Assembly (NCBI RefSeq): GCF_003073045.1
Contig: NC_037595.1
Span: 4,142,227 to 4,206,226 of the forward strand
From: Pomacea canaliculata
Taxonomy: Eukaryota > Mollusca > Gastropoda > Architaenioglossa > Ampullariidae
Direction: 5' to 3'
Length of the DNA stretch: 64,000 bases
A program made the position numbers and the translations under genes. This document shows, piece after piece, positions 56,083-64,000 of the stretch. Below the pieces are notes generated by a model that saw nothing but the letters and a program-made list of their open reading frames with translations, was not told the DNA's origin and searched no databases. How positions within the stretch are numbered: the first letter of the stretch is position 1; each line of letters starts with the position of its first letter.

Positions 56083-57895
56083 ATGAGTGGCATAGACCTG
56101 CACAAAAAGGAGGAAAGGCAAAAGCTCCACTACAAGATGCTTGGCGACCTTCAAAACATGGCTAGAGTACTTCCAGGGTATGCATAAGTAACTGATTAAT
56201 GATGAATTCCATTTAATATAAAGATATCCTTTCTTACAGATACGTTCTCAGTCCGAAAACTACAGCTTTTCACAACTCCAAGTGGCTTATAGAGTTGTTG
56301 CTGGAACAGATGGATCACATGACGCTATGAGCCTTACCTGTCGGGCCTAATTTTAACCGATGCAGAAGTAAAAACAATAATAATAACAACTGAATTTGAC
56401 GAGTGCATTTCTAGGTTCTGTACACGAAACACTACAAATAAACCGACAGTTAACAATACAGCAAAGAAATAATAATGAGCAGCAAACGGATGAAAATGTG
56501 GGAAACATAAACAAAAATGAAGAATCGATGATCGAGTAATCGGAAGATATCGAGTTCGCTTCTTTGGGGAAGATATACTTCTTGAAGAGTGGGTTTTGGA
56601 GCCGGACGTGAATGCATTTGACGTAGATTCAAAGATAACATATTTCTGTGACCCAGTTAAAACATGGAATTGATTAACGGCAATTCATAATCGCACACAA
56701 CTACACTGTTTATAATTTTGCTAAATCCTACTCCCAATATATTCACTGGGATCGAACTCGATCGATACTCCCATAAAATACTGTTGTGCGTGCCACCCGG
56801 GTAACCATTTGTAGCCCAGTTTTCGATATGTCATATGTGTATACATTCAGTGACATTATTTCACATTTTCAGAAAATATCAACAGCGTCTGCCATATGAC
56901 TTACTGTCTTCACTTGCAAGCTCAATGCTTGATGGAACAGTTTTTGACATTGTGAAGTCACTAGAGGAAGTACAGCACCTGGAAGAGAAGGCACTCTACA
57001 CACAACGCCTTCGGCTTATCAATGAGCACAAGGGTATTTATCAAACAATTCACTGTTTCATGTGAAAATGTACAATTGTTCAATGCTGTGGGTTGTCAAT
57101 TTTGTAACTACCCATTTCATCCACAATTTACTTCTTTTCATTCCTAATTGAATATTATGTATTCATATTGCATATGAAAATTATTGTAAACTCATAAAAT
57201 AATCTTTTTTTTATCATAACTAGTTAATATTAGTAATGTGACATCACAAAAGGATTAGATGGTTTTATATATTGCTTTCTAGACAGTTTTTTTTTTCATT
57301 TCACACTTGCCAGAATTAGTGATGACACAGAAAGGGTAATCTGAAAGAACTCAACCTGATGTAAAAAGATTTCATTAACTTCTTCCAGCACAGCGACATG
57401 AAATGCAGAAAAAACACAAGGAGCTGTTGCTGCAGAATCAAAATAAACCACACAACCTCCCACTAGTTCAGGCCCAAGTGGAACGTGAAATGAAGGCAAG
57501 CTGATAAACAGTTTGTTGTCTGCAATAAAAGTTGATTTTTATGTTGGTTTTTAGTATTCTCTGTTCTTCAGCTGGAACTAATGATCATTTTACCTTGACA
57601 ATTAAAAAAGTAAATAAACAGCCTATAGTTGTTATTTATTCTTATTGGAACAAATACACTGTCATTTGTATCTTTGCAGACTCTAGAAAAACGTTGTGAA
57701 GATGAACTGCGACGGCGGGATGTGAAAATCATGCAAGAGCTGGATAAGAAGGTTATGGATCAACAGGGTCTCTTGGAAAAGGCTGGTGTTCCAGGATTTT
57801 TTGTCACTAATGTCCGTCATGAAATTCAGCTCCAAATGTACCTGTTGGACTTTATTTGCCGCCTTGCAATAACTCATTCCTCAAAAGCTTGCTAG
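56083..57895 (+). CDS. DGCR6: DGCR6 family protein, 4 exons, 192 aa
   Basis: Exons: 56083-56177, 56873-57033, 57389-57495, 57680-57895; 579 nt, in frame (human DGCR6 220 aa; the vertebrate C-terminal extension is absent). Conserved blocks: [67 protein letters not shown] and [20 protein letters not shown]. The middle is predicted coiled coil. DGCR6 is the gonadal (gdl) homologue family: a nuclear/cytoplasmic protein linked in humans to the 22q11 deletion region and reported to affect neural crest genes and GABA-B receptor traffic; the molecular role is unclear. Intron 3 has a GC donor (AAG then GCAAGC) with a normal AG acceptor. The start ATG is the first in frame after the CA repeat. ATTAAA at about 57963 may be the polyadenylation signal. 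Confidence 0.95.
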
Positions 57896-59686
57896 CAGAC
57901 CTTATTATCTGAATGCTAGCCACTTTCCTTTTCTCAATCTCTATGTACATAATTATGCTTAAATTAAAAGTAACTTCAGGTATTATGTTCTCATAGGGTT
58001 TTTTTTTATGTGTGAACATGTTGCCTGGGTATTTCTTTGACAAAAATCTGCTCGTATTCTTGGTTTGCTACATAGGTACATAATAGTTAGCAATCTGGAT
58101 AAAATAATAATAATGTGAGCTTTTAAAGTGCGGTATCCCAGCCAAAGCCATTAAAAAAATATTTTAAAATCTTGTGGCTCTGTAAAGTTGATGAGAATGC
58201 CAGGTCACTCTTGACATGATATGACATGGCCAACAGGCTCTATGTGAGATAAAGAAACTTAAAAGAACATTGCATCATTCAAAAGAATTGAGCAAGCCGG
58301 TACATTACCTTTTTCCTGAAATAAATTTTAAATACTTATTTACTGCCCATTATGCCGGTCGGCACGTAGGGCAGCGACAAAATTTTAAATAACTGGAGCT
58401 TAAATATGTAGCAGAACTTCTCAAACATAAAATTTCATATAGGCTTTCTTGGTACCTGATGCTTTCTGTGTGATGAACAAAGAGACACTGATCACCTGCT
58501 TGAGTGGGCATTACATTTTATGAAAGCTTCACATAAACTGGTCACATTATGGAGGAGGGCGGGATTGGTGTTTTACAGCAAGGCAGAATGCCTTGTATAA
58601 ACAGATGCCACATGCAACATGATGGAGAAAGTCTACAACATGTATTTTTGTGTTGGAAAGACCTTCAAGAACGAACAACAATCTTTTAGTAAACCTTTTT
58701 AAGTAAAATAGTAACGTGAAAATAAGAACAAAAATCTCAATTTATTAAATGTCATAATCCTATTTTGATTCTTCATTTTAGAAAATCTTTTAAATTTGCA
58801 AACACATACACACACAAATAAATTGTAAGTAAAAAGCCATGACTTAAAACACCTTTGTCAGTGAAACAGAGATAGAGAAATGTTCTATGTTTATTGCTTT
58901 CTGCAATGAATCTAAGTTTCTCCACTTTTGCTGGAATTTGCTCTTCACCACAGATCACAAAGAAACATATAAACATATGCAAGAAATAGCTTAACAGGCA
59001 AATATATATATTCTTTTATAGAAGAGTAAAGGCCGAGATCTTTTTCAAAGTTCACATAAATGCTTAGTTGATATCAGATTTTTTTGGGTCTAGGGATTGG
59101 TTTTTTTTTTTATGTAGTAAACTAAATATCTAACATGCAGTAAATTATGCACTTTGTTCATAATTTTCAAGTAAAAAAGATCTGTTACAGGTATTAATAA
59201 TCACAATATATTTCTAAGTATTCATCACCGGCTCTAATTAATAGTGTTCTAATCATGGATGTGTATAGGTGGATTGCTGTCTGTCTAGCAAGACCATCGC
59301 TTAGCCTCTTGAGAAGTTCTCCGCTGTTAGTCTCGGCGGACCTGAACAAAGAATGTGACTAAACCGGAAGCTTTGTAGTATCATGCCTCGTTTTAGTAAA
59401 CTGGAACAACAACAAAATCCTCTGCCAGCAGTCCAGTAATACAAGTCTGTACGTGGTTGTAATGAAAACGAAGCTGCACCTGACAGGCCGAGTTGCTTTG
59501 TTCTCCAGCGATAGGTATATTATTTTGTGCAAAGTCTTTCCTTATTCGTACCCATAGGTTTCTTTTAGTTACAAGTTGAACTTAATTACAACTTTCCTTT
59601 GTTACTGTTTTCACTGTTTGTAATTGCCTTGCTTTCTGTTTCTGTGGATTTTACTGCAACTGCACGAATATCCGCGTGCTGTAACC
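57896..59686. other. DGCR6 3' UTR, intergenic DNA and RhoGEF upstream region
   Basis: No supported gene. A short relic around 58345-58378 (CCGGTCGGCACGTAGGGCAG) weakly resembles the LINE 3' end at 53375. The DNA near 59280-59520 is less AT-rich and may be the promoter of the downstream RhoGEF gene. Confidence 0.35.
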
Positions 59687-62600
59687 ATGAACGTGTATAT
59701 TTACGGGGATATACGTTCATGCTGTAACGGTTACGTTCTCCGCCATTTTTCCACTTCTGCCAAAGCTTCGCTGTGTGTTAACTCATTACTGGATCAAGTT
59801 CCCCCACACGTCATTCGAACTCTCCCTTCCGCAGCGTGTTTATATAGTGCTTTCAGCATTCACAGCAATTGTAAAGATTCTCTGATTCGTCGTCGGCATC
59901 AAGATCACCATTGGCGCGATCAGAGTGAAGCAGTTAATGTCATCAATCATCACCCGTCACACCAGCTGGAAACACGACTGACCAAATCAACATATGGTCG
60001 TATGCGAACAGGAGACCACGAACTTAATAATTGTATTACACAGGAGACTAGTTTCCCCCAAACGACAAACGCTCGCTTTATGTTGGGCTTTTCAACGCTC
60101 AGTCTGTATCGTCAGCACAACAATCATTGAAGAAGCGTGTTGACATTGTAGAGTTATTAGTAACAGATCGCCACCTCCATATTTTCCTCATCACTGCGAC
60201 GAGGAGGAGGAGCTGTCTGCAGATTATGACATGACTGCACCCTATGCACCTTTCCCTGTCGGGCAAATTCCAACAAGCACCAATTTTTTCTTGTTAAACA
60301 AAAACGATTTCCAAAGACGAGAGTTGAAACAGATTGAAAAATAACCCAAATCTATCATTTAACAAACTGTAAATATTTGTGGTTTGTTCTTTCCAGATGG
60401 ACTGTAAAACAGCTAATGAGCAAAAGAAACATCGACTTCATGCATGCTGGTATTCAGCGGTATTCCCGACGCCTCCGACATTGTGTACTTTCAGGAACAC
60501 AGCACTCTGCAGTCTTTCAAAATGTTGAAAAAGTGAGTACTACTCTAAATTGACTATAGTGATTTAGAGCACAAATTTACATAGCATAGTATAAATAATG
60601 TAAAAAAGCCAATTCCATTAAGTTTTAAATTGTGATAAGGAAAATTTGAAAATAAAAAGTCAGACCTGAAGTCAGAAATGTTTTGTGTTCTGTCCTTTTT
60701 TAGCTTGTTACGATCTCGGAGTACCACGTCAAGCAGATGCAGGAAAACTCTCCATCTGTGTGGTCGTTGTCCGACGATGATTCTCAGTCGAGTGGAAGTA
60801 GCCATTTTGCAACATCAATTGCTCTGATCTATCAGTCTAAAGTGAGTAGCATGTCAGTTACATCTGTTCCCTACATAAAACATTTTACACTTTACCTTCA
60901 GTTCCAAAGAATGTAGTGTATCCTGCCATTATAATTTGGTGGTAGGTGACTACTTTTTAACAGTTGGAGCAGATTCAGTTAAGAAGGGAGACTTATTTTG
61001 TGCGTTTATAAATTAGATTTTTACTTTTGCTTTTATAAAATTAAATGCATCCGACCTCAGACTTGGTGCAGCATTACCCCATGATTGATATAGCCATTAA
61101 AACTAAAAATCATCACATGTATATCTAATGGCTTTTAAAGATCTGTGAGTGCAGCAAGATCGTATGTGGATTGCTTCCTGTAATTGTAATCATATAATAT
61201 TTTCATGCTTTTTTTGTAAATTATAGGTGCAGATGCTTTGTCAAGCACATGAAACGTATGCTTTGGCTTTACGTGAAGCCAATCGAGTCCTGTCAGAATT
61301 ACAGCACAACCATGACTTTGTGCGATTTGTGAAGGAACCAGCACTGGAGCCTGGGCAACCTAGCATCAGTGCATTTATCTTCAAGTCTCTACAGGTATAT
61401 TAGCTTTTTCGTACAATGATTTTAATGTAGAATTATATTCTTAAAGCTGGAAAGCACCATTGTAGAACCATATATTTTCATTGCTGTTTCTGTGAATTCA
61501 GAGTTTTTTAAATTGTTGGCTGTAGTGTAGAAGTAGCCAGTAGAAAACAAAACATGCTTGGAACATTTATCACTTTACCCTGTCTTGAATTTGTGTTTTT
61601 ATGTTGCAGCACATCAGGGAGCTGTTTGTGGTCCTGCAGGACATCTTCCTTCACACCCCACCAGAGTCCTGATCACGCTACTCTGAAGCAGGTGATTCAA
61701 GGTGAGAACAAATAATGCATCTTACCAGGCAACACCTCACATTCTAAACAAGTGCAAGGGGTTCTGTCAAACATAATGTTTTCTGAGATGTCAAAACCGA
61801 GTGTCTTTCAGTCACTAAGACTGCATACATGTAAATTTTTATGAACTTGATCAATCAGATGTTTAACTTTATGCCCTCCACCCACTTTATCCATTTGTGT
61901 TGAACCACTTGGAAGGATTGCTAGATTTCACTCATTATTTTGATCTAAAGTTTCTTTCCTGTTTGCGTTCAGTTATGAACAACTGTGTCATCAACATCAC
62001 CAGCATGAGCAATGCTAGGGTCCAGAGCCTGACATCACTGTCCTCCCACACCAAGAGTTCCAGCAGCTGTGTGTTCTGGAAGAGGCGGCTTGGCATCATC
62101 TTCTTCTGACAGCTCATCTAAAGGTATAAAGGCAGTTTTTAAGTCATATAATGCATATTGTTTGAGGTATCACGACATGCAAGGTAAGTGTGGATGGGTT
62201 GTTGTCTCCCTTTATCTACAGTTTTTTGTTTTTTTTTCCTCAGAGAATATCTTTTGTTGAAAATTAAAATTTTCTTTTTGAAAATACGGGTAGTAAATGT
62301 ATACAATAGACCTGCAAATTTTTTCTTTTGAAAATAAGCACTCTTGCATAACTGTAGTTATGTTCTACTTTGTTGTAGCTGTTAAAGATGCTTTACAGAA
62401 GCATTGTTAACCAGGATCTGTTCATTGCTTTCTTGCAGGCAGCATTAATTGTGGCAGCAGACAGTCAAGAAAATCTGCCATTGGTGCCATCATCTCTGCA
62501 GAGATTACAATCTTTTGAGCATGAAGTGAAAGAACTTGAAGATAGACTTGTATTTCCTCAAAAGAGTCTCGTAAGAAATTTTATTTCTGTTTATTCAGAA

Positions 62601-63645
62601 TCGCTTTTTTAACTAAAAATTATTTAGTAGGAATAAACTGTTTACAATGTGCTCTTGAGACAAACAATTAAGTTGATTTTCAATTTCATAGTGACATTTT
62701 GTTGCAGGTGTTTCAGCTAAGCCAAGAAGATCGACACATCATCTTCCAGGGAGATGTTTTTCACTGGTGCAGTGGCCAATGGGCTAAGGTGCGTTTCATC
62801 AGTGTATTTTCTAGTATAGCCAGTCAGGCTACAGCTTATATTAGATCCACACTAGTTAACACATTTCTTCACGTTGTCTCTTTTTTACTAGTACCCAATA
62901 TTTAAATTATAGTGTACACAAAGGAAAAAATTGTGCTTATCAGTTAGGTGTGTATCTTTTGTGTGTTTTGTGTGTAGTCTTTATTGTGTGACGCATGTCT
63001 GGCTGGATATCTGCTTCAGGTGCATATCGTCTTTGCTTGCAGGGGATGATGGTGCTGTTTTCAGACATTCTTATGTTGCTGAAGCCAGAAAAGGGCGGAC
63101 AGCTGCATGTTGTATCTGAACCCATTCTGCTTCGAAATATATGTAGCATAGAAACAAGCAGAAAACATTGTGAGTATTTTGTAAAATTTTTATCATGATT
63201 AATATAGTTTACTTAAAAATCAGACATTTTCCATTTTTATTTTTGGAGAAGAGATGAATTTCTTCACAAGAATTACATTATATTTTTTTTATATTTTGTT
63301 GTTTTCATTTTCCCATGGAAGAAATAAGCATTAACAATCAGTAATTAAATGTTTACAAATATATATGTAGATACACTAAGATTTGAGACCTACTACATGC
63401 TGATGTTAAAGTGATTAAAAAATAATAAAACTGATTTGGATTATTTAACAGCTACAGAGATTCTGTTACAACATTACACAAGTCCAAGCAACACCATTCC
63501 AGCTTCACAGAAAATCTTTCGAGCTCCAACACTAGAAGATAAGGTAGCATGGAAAAGTCTTCTGGAACAGAAAGCATTGAGAGCAAGAGGGGGTCGCATC
63601 GAGAATGTGGGAACTACAGAGACATTCAGATCTGGCATCATCTGA
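59687..63645 (+). CDS. Dbl-family RhoGEF (DH-PH), frame-disrupted, identity unresolved
   Basis: Exons: 59687-60105 (least certain), 60397-60532, 60704-60841, 61227-61394, 61610-61701, 61973-62123 (or ending 62068), 62443-62570, 62708-62788, 63043-63169, 63452-63645. DH helices: QLMSKRNIDFMHAGIQRYSR (first helix), HSAVFQNVEKLVTISEYHVK (CR1/2), YALALREANRVLSELQHN, and CR3 SAFIFKSLQHIRELFVVLQD. The PH domain runs from HIIFQGDVFHWCSGQWA through GMMVLFSDILMLLKPEKG to the last helix DKVAWKSLLEQKAL with its invariant Trp. Such proteins load GTP onto Rho/Rac/Cdc42; which one cannot be said. In exon 61610-61701 the frame reaches TCC TGA T, and homology resumes one base later (HATLKQVIQ). Exon 61973 shows a second shift unless the donor at 62069 is used. 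Possibilities: indels in the sequence, recent pseudogene, or +1 recoding. The first exon is open, phase-compatible and has a good start context (A at -3), but has no known domain. Confidence 0.75.
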
Positions 63646-64000
63646 CCATCATCCTCTTGACCTCATGGTGTATCTTATTCTCCCAAGCTGCCAAAAATGG
63701 TTTGTGCACGTGGATTCTGCGATGTGTGCCTGAGGTGACAAGAAGTGAAATGTATTGGAACATAACTGGTGAAGTCACTACTGAATTGCTTTCAAGGATA
63801 GGTCCTGGGTGCACATCCTGACAAGACAACAATGCTCATTTTGGATTTTGTGCCTGTGACAGAATTCACCTGCTGTGAATCATATTGGAAGAATTAGCAC
63901 TGAGGCTACTTCATTTCAAGAGCTTCTTGGCAAAAACTTCTAAGGGCTGTGTGTAATTTATTTCATGTTAATTTCGACATTATTTATGAGGCATGGATCT
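63646..64000 (+). other. Probable 3' UTR of the RhoGEF gene
   Basis: It follows the stop codon at 63643-63645. The open frame at 63549-63821 overlaps the last exon in another frame and has no domain. No AATAAA is seen before the window ends. Confidence 0.45.

Noticed and set aside
58127-58700. Possible further LINE fragment downstream of DGCR6
   Set aside because: Only a short resemblance to a LINE 3' end near 58350; the rest gives no protein match.
1-64000. CRISPR arrays, operons, riboswitches or phage modules
   Set aside because: All real genes here are spliced animal genes; no spaced short direct repeats of CRISPR type were seen.

Overview
The window is nuclear DNA from an animal. Genes are split into many short exons with GT-AG introns, intergenic DNA is AT-rich, and there are many decayed LINE, SINE and DNA-transposon fragments. 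Exon sequences are clearly metazoan (macoilin, CCT8, CUEDC2, MEI4, DGCR6, a Nance-Horan-like gene). The LINE and SINE types recall lophotrochozoans, and a marine mollusc, perhaps a gastropod, is my best guess. That guess is inference; no marker in the window settles the species.

Layout, left to right. 1-5744: probable intron of a minus-strand gene that leaves the window on the left; it starts with a decayed minisatellite. 5745-6024 (-): first coding exon of a Nance-Horan/WAVE-homology protein. 6025-14597: no coding gene seen; two tRNA-SINE-like pieces, a complete short Tigger-type element, and probably the long 3' UTR of macoilin. 14598-27596 (-): macoilin (MACO1/TMEM57), 12 coding exons. 27775-38415 (+): CCT8, the theta subunit of the TRiC/CCT chaperonin, 16 coding exons. 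It is head-to-head with macoilin, with only 178 bp between start codons. 41905-47645 (+): CUEDC2, 7 coding exons. 50268-52901 (-): meiotic double-strand-break protein MEI4, with its tiny first exon not located and a dead LINE in the presumed first intron. 56083-57895 (+): DGCR6, 4 exons, one GC-AG intron. 59687-63645 (+): a Dbl-type RhoGEF (DH-PH) gene whose reading frame breaks once or twice.

The most interesting item is in CCT8 intron 3 (29372-32290). Four copies of a 133-146 nt sequence lie there in the sense direction. Each has the layout of a box H/ACA small nucleolar RNA: hairpin, ANANNA hinge, hairpin, ACA three bases from the end. Two or three more degenerate copies lie nearby. I read this as an undescribed, locally duplicated intronic snoRNA family. 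The second item is the DH domain of the RhoGEF gene, where the frame breaks at TCC-TGA-T, the same heptamer used for +1 recoding in antizyme mRNA. A small indel in the sequence, or gene decay, would look the same.

The genes do not form one pathway. MACO1 (neuronal ER membrane), CCT8 (cytosolic folding), CUEDC2 (ubiquitin binding), MEI4 (meiotic breaks), DGCR6 and the RhoGEF are an ordinary mixed neighbourhood. Two divergent pairs (MACO1/CCT8 and MEI4/DGCR6) probably share promoters. All exon boundaries below come from reading splice signals and phase by eye; each listed gene's exons join in frame except where noted.
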